From: Protonemura montana
Taxonomy: Eukaryota > Arthropoda > Insecta > Plecoptera > Nemouridae
Assembly: GCA_947568835.1 (NCBI GenBank)
Contig: OX387608.1
Coordinates: 3,448,001-3,512,000 of the forward strand
DNA length: 64,000 bases
Direction: 5' to 3'
Below are positions 22,719-34,774 of the stretch, piece after piece. The position numbers were made by a program, and so were the translations under genes. Positions within the stretch are counted from its first letter, which is position 1. Each line of letters starts with the position of its first letter. Under the pieces are notes generated by a model. That model made no database searches and was not told the DNA's origin. It saw only the letters and a list, made by a program, of their open reading frames with translations.

Positions 22719-23322
22719 GTTTAACGACGCACCGTTTTGACAACTGGCCATGCGACACTGTACTAATGACGTCGGTGAATGAGTGGATGATGATGAGGGT
22801 GATGATGACCTTAGCCTAACAAAGAAGGGAAGAGGGGAAACTTGGTGCCGGCACGTAGCCTACTCCTGTCGAAGACTAAAGAGATCACCGGCTTAACGTC
22901 CCTTCCGAAGGACGGTACAACTCGAACAACAGGATTCCTCCACAAACCCATGCTGTCGAGAGGTTGATAAGCGAGGCGAGTGAAGTTGCTGTACTAACTT
23001 TCATCCCTACAACCTCTCTCCCGAACAGAACTGGTCATGTGTATGATGGTCACCCATCCAATACCTGACCAAGCGCAGTGTTGCTTTACTTTCATCCGTC
23101 CAACCTCTCTCCCGAACAGAACTGGTCATGTGTATGATGGTCACCCATCCAATACCTGACTCAGCGCAGTGTTGCTTAACTTTCATCCCTCCAAACTCTC
23201 TCCCGAACAGAACTGGTCATATGTATGATGGTCACCCATCCAATACCTGACCCAGCGCAGTTTTGCTTAACGTCGGTGATCTCACGTAGACCGGTGTTTC
23301 TAACACGCCAATCCATTTGGAC
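22719..23322 (-). mobile_element. 5S-derived SINE, minus orientation, 3 tandem 5S segments
   Basis: Tail TTTAACGACGCACCGTTTTG at the left, body GAGAGGTTGATAAGCGAGGC, then three 91-bp units ending in CTTAACGTCGGTGATCTCAC and the head ACCGGTGTTTCTAACACGCC. It appears full length. Confidence 0.85.
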
Positions 23323-23870
23323 CTCGAAGCATAGACAAAAGGCAGTAAACGCCCCCCCCCTCCCCTCCCCTCCCCTCCCCTCCCCAATCCTTCACCCACC
23401 CTGTTCTACAAAGCGCTGCATAAAACCCTAATCTACAAATAACGAGGCTTCGGGAAGATTTCCTGACGATCTCAACATCTCGTCGAGAGCTTCCAGAAAG
23501 TTCGGCACTTTTCACTCGACTTTAATGCGGATCGAAACTATCGGATAAGTGATGAATTTAAAGATAAAAATCTTTGTTAGTTAACTTCAGAGAAGATATG
23601 AATGGGATGGGTCAGAGCAGAGTAAATCATCTTCAACAGTTTTCAGTTGTTCTTGCTTCAACTCTCACCGCCTCCTGGATTGGTGCAGGAATTCTGTTCC
23701 TAAGTCATCTGTTTTAATTGATCTGGCTCAAACTCATATCAACACAAACGGCGGCCATTTTGTTTATATGCTAAACAATTACCAAAAAAAGCACTAAAAG
23801 AATTAGGTACAGTTGACTAAGAGTGGGTTCGAGCAGAAAATAATAACACGGGTGGCAAAGCTACTTGCAT
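23323..23870. other. Unique sequence with a (TCCCC)n tract
   Basis: 23351-23386 is a C-rich run with TCCCC repeats. The remainder is AT-rich with no recognised gene. Confidence 0.4.
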
Positions 23871-24298
23871 AAGGTCAGGTTTTACCAAAATGTTCCACTA
23901 TAAGTTGGATGTCTAGCTCACAGAAACATCTGAATTTCACTGCATGTGATTGGAAGCCGTCATGGCAACAGTTTCAACAAAATGTTCAACCATGAGTTGG
24001 ACCTCTAGCTCACAGAAACATCTGAATTTCACTGCATGTGATTGGAAGCCGTCATGGCAACAGTTTCAACAAAATGTTCAACTATAAGTTGGACCTCTAG
24101 CTCACAGAAACATCTGAATTTCACTGCATGTAAATGGAAGTCGTCATGGCAACAGTTTCAACAAAATGTTCAACTATAAGTTGGATCTCTAGCTCACAGA
24201 AACTTCTGAATTTCACTGCATGTGATTGGAAGTCATCATGGCAATAGATTTAACTTACAATTCAACTAGGAAGCGAGATTTTGATAAATTGGACCTAA
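23871..24298 (+). mobile_element. 92-bp-satellite inverted-repeat element, about 4 units
   Basis: Left end AAGGTCAGGTTTTACCAAAA; right end GATTTTGATAAATTGGACCT, an imperfect inverted repeat. The internal units are 92 bp (TCTAGCTCACAGAAACATCT, CACTGCATGTGATTGGAAG, CATGGCAACAGTTTCAAC). Confidence 0.8.
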
Positions 24299-24497
24299 GT
24301 TACCGCCTACGTTTGGAACATTTTGGATAAGCGTAGCGAGCTACTAGACGACCCAATCAGTCTAATGGCAGTGCTAGTTTCTACTGTTTTTGTTTGCGCT
24401 CTGCCGTACAAACAACTGAGCCGATTTCAATTACATTAACTAAATACATTTGAATTCATTAACCTGGGAGGTAGTGGTTACAAAACATCCATTTGGG
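24299..24497. other. Unique spacer
   Basis: Nothing recognised. Confidence 0.3.
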
Positions 24498-25473
24498 TAG
24501 CACCATGGTAGCACCATGGTAGCACCGTGGTAGCACCGTGGTAGCACCGTGGTAGCATCATGGTAGCACCGTGGTAGCACTATGGTAGCACCGTGATAGC
24601 ACCATGGTAGCACCATGGTAGCACCGTGGTAGCACCGTGATAGCACCGTGGTAGCATCATGGTAGCACCATGGTAGCACCGTGGTAGCACCGTGGTAGCA
24701 CTATGGTAGCACCGTGGTAGCACCATAGCAGCACCATGGTAGCACCGTGGTAGCACCGTGGTAGCACCATGGTAGCACCGTGGTAGCACCGTGCTGGCAC
24801 CGTGGTAGCATCATGGTAGCACCATGGTAGCACCGTGGTAGCACCGTGGTAGCACTATGGTAGCACCGTGGTAGCACCATAGCAGCACCATGGTAGCACC
24901 GTGGTAGCACCGTGGTAGCACCGTGGTAGCACCGTGGTAGCACCGTGGTAGCACCGTGGTAGCACCGTGGTAGCACCGTGGTAGCACCGTGGTAGCACCG
25001 TGGTAGCACCGTGGTAGCACCGTGGTAGCACTATGGTAGCACCGTGGTAGCACCATAGCAGCACCATGGTAGCACCGTGGTAGCACCGTGGTAGCACTAT
25101 GGTAGCACCGTGGTAGCACCATAGCAGCACCATGGTAGCACCGTGGTAGCACTATGGTAGCACCGTGGTAGCACTATGGTAGCACCGTGGTAGCACCGTG
25201 GTAGCACCGTGGTAGCACCGTGGTAGCACCATGGTAGCACCATGGTAGCACCGTGGTAGCACCATGGTAGCACCATGGTAGCACCGTGGTAGCACCGTGG
25301 AAGCACCGTGGTAGCACCGTGGTAGCACCATGGTAGCACCATGGTAGCACCGTGGTAGCACCGTGGTAGCACCATGGTAGCACCATGGTAGCACCATGGT
25401 AGCACCGTGGTAGCACCGTGGTAGCACCATGGTAGCACCATGGTAGCACCGTGGTAGCACCGTGGTAGCACCA
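24498..25473 (+). repeat. 11-bp satellite, about 88 copies
   Basis: The unit GTAGCACCGTG alternates with GTAGCACCATG, GTAGCACTATG and GTAGCATCATG. The order of variants repeats: a block including GTAGCATCATG and CACCATAGCAGCACC occurs near 24653 and again about 154 bp (14 units) later, a higher-order pattern. Many minus-strand open frames (Cys-Tyr-His-Gly-rich) are artefacts of a stop-free unit. The same 11-mer lies inside the 70-bp satellite. Confidence 0.92.
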
Positions 25474-26043
25474 TATAGAGATATGTTCCCATGATGGAAA
25501 TGCCAGTTAATTAATTCCCTGACTTTTAAAACAAAGTGTCGCCTTAAACTCCCGAGTTGCTGTAGTTATTCTGTGACGGATCACTGCAGACTCGTCTTTC
25601 ATGAAGTTGAACGTCTGCTTTGCATTTCTGGTGGATATTGAGCTTGAACAATTTTAATGGTGCAAAAAATTGGGTGGGTGTTGTGAGAAATAGTTGACGA
25701 TATAGGCTCCCTTTTAGTTAAATACCACCATATCTAGAGCATGTAAATCAACTCTTTTATGGCGGGTGTTTTGGGAGTGAGATTGTGGGTCATTGCTTGG
25801 CACGGTGGGGTTGTGGGACGGGGTGGGGCAGGGGGTGGTTAGTGAATCTAGCGGGCGTTGACGCTCACTGCCTGATTTATGTGATGCTGTCGTCAACTTC
25901 CTGCGTGCAACATGTGGACACTTCAGGGGGGCTGTGGTCTGCCAAAAACAGCGACGCATGCTTTTGTTCGGTCTAACGACAAGGGTGGGAAACGAAATGT
26001 AGCTCTTTTATGTCAGCGAGGCAAATTGTACTGCCTTAGAATA
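25474..26043. other. Unique sequence, no supported gene
   Basis: Contains a G-rich segment (25800-25850) and short unrecognised open frames. Confidence 0.35.
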
Positions 26044-27087
26044 TCAAATGACATGGAGAGAGCAAAGGATCCAGTCAGCTGATCTCAAATAACCTGGATA
26101 GAGCATAGGATCCAGCCAGCTGATCTCAAATAACCTGGATAGAGCATAGGATCCAGTCAGCTGATCTCAAATAACCTGGATAGAGCATAGGATCCAGTCA
26201 GCTGATCTCAAATAACCTGGATAGAGCATAGGATCCAGTCAGCTGATCTCAAATAACCTGGAAAGAGCATAGGATCCAGCCAGCTGATCTCAAATAACCT
26301 GGATAGAGCATAGGATCCAGCCAGCTGATCTCAAATAACGTGGATAGAGCATAGGATCCAGCCAGCTGATCTCAAATAACCTGGGTAGAGCAAAGGATCC
26401 AGTCAGCTGATCTCAAATAACCTGGATAGAGCATAGGATCCAGCCAGCTGATCTCAAATAACCTGGATAGAGCATAGGATCCAGTCAGCTGATCTCAAAT
26501 AACCTGGATAGAGCATAGGATCCAGTCAGCTGATCTCAAATAACCTGGATAGAGCATAGCATCCAGCCAGCTGATCTCAAATAACCTGGAAAGAGCATAG
26601 GATCCAGCCAGCTGATCTCAAATAACCTGGATAGAGCATAGGATCCAGCCAGCTGATCTCAAATAACGTGGATAGAGCATAGGATTCAGCCAGCTGATCT
26701 CAAATAACCTGGGTAGAGCAAAGGATCCAGTCAGCTGATCTCAAATAACCTGGATAGAGCATAGGATCCAGCCAGCTGATCTCAAATAACCTGAAATTGA
26801 AGTCGGGCAATCCATTGTTGGCAACAGGTAGGAGTCCCTAAATCTGAGGTGTCCCTGTGATTTAAATGCTAATTTTAGAGTTAACAAAAAATTTTCATCT
26901 AATTATCTAATTAAAATTAATAATTAATTACTATCACAAAAACTACGAAAAAAAAAAAACTACTCGTGAAAACACTTAAATAGCACGGGCTCTTTTGGAA
27001 AACTCAAAATCGGGTACTCTTAAAATGGCGGCTTTGGCCTAAAAGCCTCTCCACGGCAACCACTATCCAGGTTGTTTGATCAGTGGT
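26044..27087 (+). mobile_element. 41-bp-family element with about 18-unit array
   Basis: Array at 26044-26792. A roughly 8-unit block (variants GGAAAGAGC, AACGTGGATAG, CTGGGTAGAGCAAAGG) is duplicated near 26260-26400 and 26590-26730. The body follows, with AAATGGCGGCTTTGGC and the right terminal repeat GGTTGTTTGATCAGTGG. Confidence 0.8.
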
Positions 27088-27582
27088 CTGGCACCACGGT
27101 TTTTCCCACCCATTCAGTCATCTTTGCGTTGTTTTCTAAACTCTATTGAATCTCTGTAGCGCATGATAAATGTCCGGGAGCACGTTCTGGTTGCTAGGCT
27201 CAGCACGCTAATTGTGGGATAACGGATCGTTGTCTGCAGCTTGCTTAGCGCCACCGATACAGGCGCCGAGAGGAACTACTCAATGGCAGCAGCGAATATG
27301 TGTATCTTTGTGTTAAGTCTTTGTGTTATATTTGTGTGGTGAGGTACAAACCACTACACTGTGTTTGAATACCACCCGCCCCCAACCCCTCGTCTGGAGG
27401 ACAAATCCATCCCAGTCGCTCTAGTTTATCATGGTGATCTTTGGTTGGGTACGGAGTGGAGATTTGCATACGACAATTTGGCCGTTATATTTGTTTTCTT
27501 TTAATGCTTTTTTGAAGATAAACTGAAATTTGTATACACGAGTTTAAATTTTAAAAGTAAATACCAACAATAAGTTTGTAAT
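27088..27582. other. Unique sequence, no supported gene
   Basis: No recognisable coding segment or RNA. Confidence 0.35.
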
Positions 27583-27920
27583 GTTAGGCCAGGTTTTACC
27601 AAAATGCTGAACTATAAGTTGGATCGTTAACTCACAGAAACATCTGAATTTCACTGCATGTGATTGGAAGTCGTCATGGCAACAGTTTCAAAAAAATGTT
27701 CAACTATAAGTTGGATCTCTAGCTCACAGAAACATCTGAATTTCACTGCATGTGATTGTAAGTCGTCATGGCAACAGTTTCAACAAAATTTTCAACTTTA
27801 AGTTGGATCTCTAGCTCACAGAAACATCTGAATTTCACTGCATGTGATTGGAAGTCGTCATGGCAACAGTTTCAACTTACACTTCAACTAGGAGGCGAGA
27901 TTTTGGTAAAACCGGACCTT
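27583..27920 (+). mobile_element. 92-bp-satellite inverted-repeat element, about 3 units
   Basis: Left end GGCCAGGTTTTACCAAAATG and right end ATTTTGGTAAAACCGGACCT form a better-preserved inverted repeat than the 23.9-kb copy. Confidence 0.82.
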
Positions 27921-28149
27921 GGTATTTTTTAAAGAGATATTACGCTATTTCGAACATTTTTAGATATCGACACTCTCTTTTATATTATCTGGCAGCTTAT
28001 TGAAAAATGAAATACTCATTTACGGGACAGTGGTTTTAACAAATATGAAGAATTTATAATAGAATGAAAAAAGCAATGTATTATTTTACTCGTGGACTAA
28101 TTCCACAAAGTAGCAGTGAGTTAGCAATAGTTTTAAACCATCTTAAAGT
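27921..28149. other. Unique spacer
   Basis: AT-rich; nothing recognised. Confidence 0.3.
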
Positions 28150-29313
28150 GCACAGAACCTATAAACAAAGCACTCGACAACATGCCACTTCGTCAGTCAG
28201 CCGAGATCGTCCTCCATGTTTGTTAAAATAATGCTCTGTGATTGGTTGACATAAGCACAGAGCACAAGGAAGTTGGAATATTTCAACTTTGCATTCCCAT
28301 ATGATAACCAAGTTTTTAAATCCTTGTGCACTATGCTTGTGCTTATTGCTATGCCAATTGTGTGCAGTCCCATTTGATAACAAAGTTTTAAGATCCTTGT
28401 GTGCTGTACTTGTGCTTCTTGCTATGTCAATTGTATGCAGTCCCATATGATAACCAAGTTTTAAACCAAGTTTTAAGATCCTTGTGTGCTATGCTTGTGC
28501 TTATTGCTATGTTAATTGTGTGGAGTCCCATATGATAACCAAGTTTTAAGATCCTTGTGTGCTATGCTTGTGCTTATTGCTATGTCAATTGTGTGCAGTC
28601 CCATTTGATAACCAAGTTTTAAGATCCTTGTGTGCTATGCTTGTGCTTATTGCTATGTCAATTGTGTGCAGTCCTATTTGATAACCAAGTTTTAAGATCC
28701 TTGTGTGCTATGCTTGTGCTTATTGCCATGTCAATTGTGTGCAGTCCCATATGATAACCAAGTTTTAAGATCCTTGTGCGCTTTGCTTGTGCTTATTGCT
28801 ATGTCAATTGTGTGCAGTCCCATATGATAACCAAGTTTTAAGATCCTTGTGCGCTATGCTTGTGCTTATTGCTATGTCAATTGTGTGCAGTCCCATATGA
28901 TAACCAAGTTTTAAGATCCTTGTGTGCTATGCTTGTGCTTAATGCTATGTCAATTGTATGCAGTCCCATATGATAACCAAGTTTTAAGATCCTTGTGCGC
29001 TTTGCTTGTGCTTATTGCTATGTCAATTGTGTGCCGTCCAATATGATAACCAAGTTTTAAGATCCTTGTGCGCTGTGCTTGTGCTTATTGCTATGTCAAT
29101 TGTGTGCAGTCCCATATGATAACCAAGTGTTAAGATCCTTGTGTGCTATGCTTGTGCTTATTGCTATGTCAATTGTGTGCAGTCCCATATGATAACCAAG
29201 TTTTAAGATCCTTGTGTGCTGTGCTTGTGCTTATTGCTATGTCAATTGTGTGCAGTCTCATGTGATAACCAAGTTTTAAGATCCTTGTGCGCTATGCTTG
29301 TGCTTATTGCTAT
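28150..29313 (+). mobile_element. 73-bp-satellite element, about 14-unit copy
   Basis: Head at 28150-28283 (AGATCGTCCTCCATGTTTG, TGTGATTGGTTGACATAAGC) shared with the 19.5-kb copy, then about fourteen 73-bp units. One unit has a partial internal duplication (AACCAAGTTTTAAACCAAGT near 28455). Confidence 0.85.
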
Positions 29314-30690
29314 GTCAACTATGGCCGTCATTGTTTGGAGATAGCCACTCCTTCCCTCACCCTGCTAACGGTCTGTCAACGGTATCGGTTGCATAGCAAC
29401 TTGGTTGTGCTCATTGCCGGGTCAGCAAACAGCCAACGAGATGGCGTTCACAACTTCGACGCGAGACGGAAACCTCTCGACCGCAACGCGATATCTGTTT
29501 GCAAAACCCGGCGGATAACATTAGCGTCGAAGTGCAGTCGACCGCAGCTTCATTAAATATTCCGAATAACTGTTTTACAGTTTTATTTTAGCATTTTCTT
29601 TTCGCTATTGCCCGAATAAAACACCCGCAAGGGGGTTTTTATCGATTCAAAAAACAAACCTAATATTGCGGCGTTGGGTTATGTTAGGTTTATTGTGAAA
29701 TATTTAGGTCGGGGTCTGAAAAAACAGCAAAAAATGACTTTATAACAGAAATAAATAAAATAAATAAAGCAAAAAAAAAAAATCGTTACATTTTTTTACA
29801 GCCATCAAGTTAACTGCACTTAAATGAAATCAATGTTTTGCGAATTCATATAAAGCCAGTCTCGAAACGGTATTAATTATACGCTAGCAAGCAGGCTGTC
29901 TCATTCTGCTGGCTGACGACACAAACAAAACAGCAAAATTAACGCCACTGACGGATAGCGCAAACAAATAATCGTCTTGAGCTTGCGATTTCAACCTCTC
30001 ATAACCAGACGCCCGTCTACAGGGAGGGAGAGAAAGAGAACTGTGATATTCTTGCCATGCTCGCCTGACGTCTACCCACGTCGACAACGCGCGCCGGGAA
30101 AATTGATTCCTGTCGACAGAATCACGTTACACGTGGCCTGGCATTTCGTGCGCTCGACTTTTGACATTCTAATAACGAAACCCGCTCGAGTGTGGGTTTC
30201 AAAGAAAAGGGGAGTTCTACAACGACTTCCCATCCGCTCGTAATTGCCAGGACAGATAAAAGAGACAGAAGATTGTTTGCCTAGACGTTCGCGAAGTAAA
30301 CGAGCAGACGGCCCCGTGGAAAACAGCCCAAGATGATCGTGCAATTAACTTGAAATTGCAGAGGCGAAAGCTCGAAACACTGGCGCCGACTAATTAACAA
30401 GGTGCGCGTGGCCTGAGCTGGAGGCAAACTTTTGGATTAGAAGGTGTTCACCTCGTGCCGCTAAAGAGAGCTTATTAACACGGTACACATATGGCAGTCC
30501 GATGGTAATTGGTACAGAGGATGATGTAATATTGTGCTAGTTTATGTGCTGTGTTTGAGCGGTGAAAAGCGTTGAAACTTAGACAAAGTGTTGTAAGTTT
30601 ACGGAATCCAAACTTAAAACATAATTTTGCAACCACAGTTTTCCTCGAAATGTAATCATAAGATGGTTTGTCTAATTTTGTGCTAAAAAA
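29314..30690. other. Unique sequence, no supported gene
   Basis: 29340-29560 is CpG-rich relative to its surroundings and 30000-30340 has moderate GC with short open frames on both strands, but no domain or convincing splice pair is seen. Confidence 0.35.
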
Positions 30691-31378
30691 CTGATTTCAA
30701 ATAACCTAGATAGCAATTGTCTTAGAGGGGCGTTGAAGCCAAGGCCGCCATCTTAGGAGTCCCTGATTTTGAGTTCTCTAAAAGAGCCCGTGCTATTCAA
30801 GTGTATCAATCGGTATTTTTTGTGGTTTTCGGCACTCTAACCTGTTGCCAGCAATGGAATTCCCGACATCAATTTGTATCAGCTGGCTGGATCCTATGTT
30901 CTATCCAGGTTATTTGAGATCAGCTGGCTGGATCCTATGCTCTATCCAGGTTATTTAAGATCAGCTGGCTGGATCCTATGCTCTATCCAGGTTATTTGAG
31001 ATCAGCTGACTGGATCCTATGCACTATCCAGGTTATTTGTGATCAGCTGGCTGGATCCTATGCTCTATCCAGGTTATTTGAGATCAGCTGGCTGGATCCT
31101 ATGCTCTATCCAGGTTATTTGAGATCAGCTGGCTGGATCCTATGCTCTATCCAGGTTATTTGAGATCAGCCGGCTGGATCCTATGCTCTATCCAGGTTAT
31201 TTGAGATCAGCTGGCTGGATCCTATGCTCTATCAAGGTTATTTAAGATCAGCTGGCTGGATCCTATGCTCTTTCCAGGTTATTTGAGATCAGCAGGCTGG
31301 ATCCTATGCTCTATCCAGGTTATTTAAGATCAGCTGGCTGGATCCTATGCTCTATCCAGGTTATTTAAAGACCAGTGG
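30691..31378 (-). mobile_element. 41-bp-family element, minus orientation, 12-unit array
   Basis: Terminal repeat CTGATTTCAAATAACCTAG, a shortened body with GCCGCCATCTT (30744-30754), array at 30882-31372, and end GACCAGTGG. The body is internally deleted compared with other copies (the CAACCAATTTTGACC segment is missing). Confidence 0.78.
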
Positions 31379-31621
31379 TATTAATCTAATAAAGTTCGAA
31401 CCACTTTATTGAAATGTTTTTGGTGTATGACGTCACAATACATCCAGACGGAAGCCACACGAGTCGTCCTGCTTTGTGAAGAAAGACAATGGTGGGTTCA
31501 GGGAGGAGGTGTTTTCTGTCAAGGAGCATCTTAATTTGAAAATGACAACAAAAGCTATCCTCTTGAAAAATCAATCAGCACGCTTTGAATAAGTAATTTC
31601 AGAGCAAATAAAAAACGAATT
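31379..31621. other. Unique spacer
   Basis: Nothing recognised. Confidence 0.3.
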
Positions 31622-31740
31622 CTGCTCTGCGGGTTGCATCTAGGAGTCGTGCGTGGAGGAGCCGGGTCTGCTCTGCGGGCTGCATCTAGGAGTCGTGCGT
31701 GGAGGAGCCGGGTCTGCTCTGCGGGCTGCATCTAGGAGTT
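31622..31740 (+). repeat. 46-bp GC-rich tandem repeat, 2.6 copies
   Basis: TCTGCTCTGCGGGTTGCATC ... GTGGAGGAGCCGGG repeats with a 46-bp period. Related copies lie at 60868-60950 (2 copies) and, inverted, at 1936-1984. Confidence 0.8.
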
Positions 31741-32117
31741 TTTGTTCCAAACAAGTTACATTTGTTCGCTCAGTTCCAATGTTTTCCTTTCATTAACTGC
31801 TTTCAAACGTCGAGTTTATTAAGAAGCAATTCCAAGAGTCACGTGACTCCGATGCAGCAATTCTCTTTGCAAATCGAACTTTCAGACAGTTCCCAACGCG
31901 CGTCGCGACTTGAAATGTATTCCAGCTTGGAAAGTGCTGCGCCATGTTTTAATAGATTATCATAAATTACCGCAGCTCATCGCAAAGACTGCTTTGTTAG
32001 TCACGCCCCCTCAGCGCTAGTCGCAGGTAAATAGCATTTCGCGGTGTGGGATTTAACAACTGCTGGTAAAGTCTCTGTCTTTAGCTGTTCATGTTGATTT
32101 CCAACACTGCGATATAA
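31741..32117. other. Unique sequence, nothing recognised
   Basis: A short open frame (31699-31965) starts inside the 46-bp repeat and has no domain. Confidence 0.3.
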
Positions 32118-32247
32118 CCACTGATCGCACATAACCTGGATAGCGGTTGTCATGGAGACACGCTGAAGCCAAGGCCGCCATCTTGAAGAGTCCCTGACTT
32201 TTTAGTTCGCTCAAATAGTTCGTGTTATTTATGTGTTTTCATTAGTT

Positions 32248-32533
32248 TTAGGATGAAATCTTATTTAAATTACAAACGCTTGCAATGCGCAGGGTATTTT
32301 ATTATTAACAACACTATAACCGTCTCAAAAATTGATGCCCAAACGGGGCATAAGTGGAGAATATCAGAATGTTCCGTCATTCTCATCAAATACACTAAAA
32401 TCGTCTCAAAAAGCCAGTGTCCAAGTAGCTCAATGGTTTAGAGCAACACCCACGGTAGGTGGAGATCAGGGGTTCGAATCCCCGTTTGGGCATCAATTTT
32501 TGAGACGGTTATAGTGTTGATAATAATAAAATG
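32248..32533 (+). mobile_element. tRNA-containing short element inserted with a 10-bp target duplication
   Basis: TTCATTAGTT occurs at 32238-32247 and 32534-32543 on either side. Inside, the tRNA-like 74-mer (32419-32492) and its 3' flank (ATCAATTTTTGAGACGG ... GATAATAATAAAA) have an inverted partial copy on the left (TATTATTAACAACACTATAA, CCGTCTCAAAAATTGATGCC), so the transcript could fold back. Confidence 0.75.
32419..32492 (+). tRNA. tRNA-like sequence (SINE head, probably not a functional tRNA)
   Basis: 74 bases. The acceptor arms GTCCAAG and TTTGGGC can pair, the box A region is TAGCTCAATGGTTTAGAGCA and box B is GGTTCGAATCC with stem GGGG/CCCC. The anticodon loop (CACGGTA) lacks U33, so I treat it as a tRNA-derived element, not a decoding tRNA. 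Sister copies lie at 57860 and 62863. Confidence 0.55.
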
Positions 32534-32655
32534 TTCATTAGTTATGTTTGTGGTAATCACTCAAAATTGGTTGAAAACTTGTTTTTTAAAAACTCTAAAA
32601 TAAGCATTGAAATCATAGGGGCACCTCGGATTTGGGGACTACTGCCTGTTGAAAC

Positions 32656-33990
32656 CTGCACATCCCGACGCGTTCACAATATTTCCAGGACAACAACCAG
32701 CATTCCAGCAAACGACACATCACCTCTTACGAGTGAATGAGTTTAGAAAGCGCTCTGTCGGTCATTTTTTCCCCCGGCAATGCCACAACTTTACCAGCCT
32801 GACTTCAGCAATGGTCGGTCAAATGCAGACACTAAGTTAAACAACACGACGCGTTGTCTGCCGTCATTTCCGCTCCACGCCAATATTTGAATAAAACATC
32901 AGGCGCTACAACGATCCAGGTTTGTAAACGAATTTCTCCCACATTTGTGCGGCGCTTGTTTAGTGTTGTTTAAATTACCTTACAGTGCGAGTTCGACGCA
33001 ACGGCCGAACGTATTAGCGACCAAACGTTGGCCGGCATCTCACACGTCGGTGACCACTTTGTCGCAGTCCCCCCGTCCCTCCGCCCCAACCCCCTTCGCT
33101 GCTCGCGGTGTCGGTAATGCAACCCCCCAATCAATATACTCTGGCTGCACGGCCGGTGAGATCCTCTCGGGATCTAGTGGCTTTGCGGGAGAAGTGAAAC
33201 AAAACAACGTGCGGTGGGACACAATGTTGTTGCGATGGAAAGCATCGGCCGGCTGGCTACGATGCGGTGATCAGAACTCGGTGACGTAACTAGATGGGAC
33301 CAGAAGGCGGTGATTAAGAAGTCATAATATGGGTCTAGAAGGCTATGAAAAAGAAGTCATGGGATAGGGTCTAGAAGGCTGTGAAAAGGAGTCATGGGAT
33401 AGGGTCTAAGATGCTGCATTCTAAAGACAAATGCCTGCCTCTCCCACCTCCCAATCACCGCACTCAAATGCAGACTTCATTCATCTGCAAACTAACTTCA
33501 TCCATTAACGTCATTATCTACGATCTGCAGACAATTCAGCATTTCTGTCCGTTGCATCCAAGACTTGTCATTTGGAACAATTGTTTAATTTGTTGCAAAA
33601 TATTGTACATTCCAGGGCTGCTAGAGGACGATCATATTGATAGAACTTCACGCCTTCGATCCCTCGCCGCACGCAACGACGACGCAATGACGACGCAACG
33701 ACGACGCACCCAGCAGGTGTCTGTAATTCCGTGATGCTTGATCCCGGTTGTGACTCCTGCTTTGAAACGAGGCTTGTTTTCCAGCCAAGCTAATTAACAA
33801 CGGGAGCTGGCTTAACGAAGCTTTCCCGACCTGCAGTCAGTTCCCGAGCAGCGCACTCCAAGGAATAAAGGGAAATTAAACAAGGGATAAAATCTCCTTT
33901 GACGGCGCGTGAGCGTGGAAAAGCGTGTGTTATATAATAATGAACTTTCATATTTGACAAATGCACATGACATTCAAAAAAATTATATTA
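32656..33990. other. Unique sequence, no supported gene
   Basis: 32986-33114 has an acceptor-like TTACCTTACAG and an open frame (CEFDATAERISDQ...), but it ends at a weak donor and matches nothing I know. 33663-33705 repeats ACGACGACGCA. Confidence 0.35.
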
Positions 33991-34774
33991 AAACTTTCAT
34001 CCCTCCAACCTCTCTCCCGAACAGAACTGGTCATGTGTATGATGGTCACCCATCCAATACCTGACTCAGCGCAGTGTTGCTTAACTTTCATCCCTCCAAC
34101 CTCTCTCCCGAACAGAACTGGTCATGTGTATGATGGTTACCCATCCAATACCTGACCCAGCGCAGTGTTGCTTAACTTTCATCCCTCCAACCTCTCTCCA
34201 GAACAGAACTGGTCATGTGTATGATGGTCACCTATTCAATACCTGACTCAGCGCAGTGTTGCTTAACTTTCATCCCTCCAACCTCTCTCCCGAACAGAAC
34301 TGGTCATGTGTATGATGGTCACCCATCCAATACCTGACTCAGCACAGTGTTGCTTAACTTTCATCCCTCCAACCTCTCTCCCGAACAGAACTGGTCATGT
34401 GTATGATGGTCACCCATCCAATACCTGACTCAGCGCAGTGTTGCTTAACTTTCATCCCTCCAACCTCTCTCCCGAACAGAACTGGTCATGTGTATGATGG
34501 TCACCCATCCAATACCTGACTCAGCACAGTGTTGCTTAACTTTCATCCCTCCAACCTCTCTCCCGAACAGAACTGGTCATGTGTATGATGGTCTTCCATC
34601 CAATACCTGACCCAGCGCAGTGTTGCTTAACTTTCATCCCTCCAACCTCTCTCCCAAACAGAACTGGTCATGTGTATGACAGCCACCCATTCAATACCTG
34701 ACCCAGCACAGTGTTGCTTAACTTCGGTGATCTCACGAGGACCGGTGTTTCCAACACGCCAACCCGTTCGGTCT
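33991..34774 (-). mobile_element. 5S-derived SINE, minus orientation, 8 tandem 5S segments, tail missing
   Basis: Eight 91-bp units (GTGTTGCTTAAC at about 34073, 34164 and so on to 34710) end in the head GGACCGGTGTTTCCAACACG. The SINE body and tail are absent at the left end, so the copy is truncated or the array was excised from one. Confidence 0.85.

Larger units (their letters stand above)
32118..32655 (-). mobile_element. 41-bp-family element body without any array, interrupted by an insertion
   Basis: The left terminal repeat CCACTGATCGCACATAACCTGG continues into GTTGTCATGGAGACACG and GCCGCCATCTT (32174-32184). The body breaks at 32247 and resumes at about 32534, running through GGTTGAAAACTTGTTTTTTA to about 32655. 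No 41-bp tandem units are present. Confidence 0.7.

Noticed and set aside
24440..25492. Many Cys-Tyr-His-Gly-rich minus-strand frames
   Set aside because: Artefact of the stop-free 11-bp satellite.
32419..32492. Functional tRNA gene
   Set aside because: The arms pair, but the anticodon loop lacks U33 and the sequence recurs in two other copies of a mobile element.
32986..33114. Plus-strand exon after TTACCTTACAG reading CEFDATAERISDQ
   Set aside because: The acceptor is reasonable, but the donor is weak, no partner exon is visible and the peptide is not recognised.
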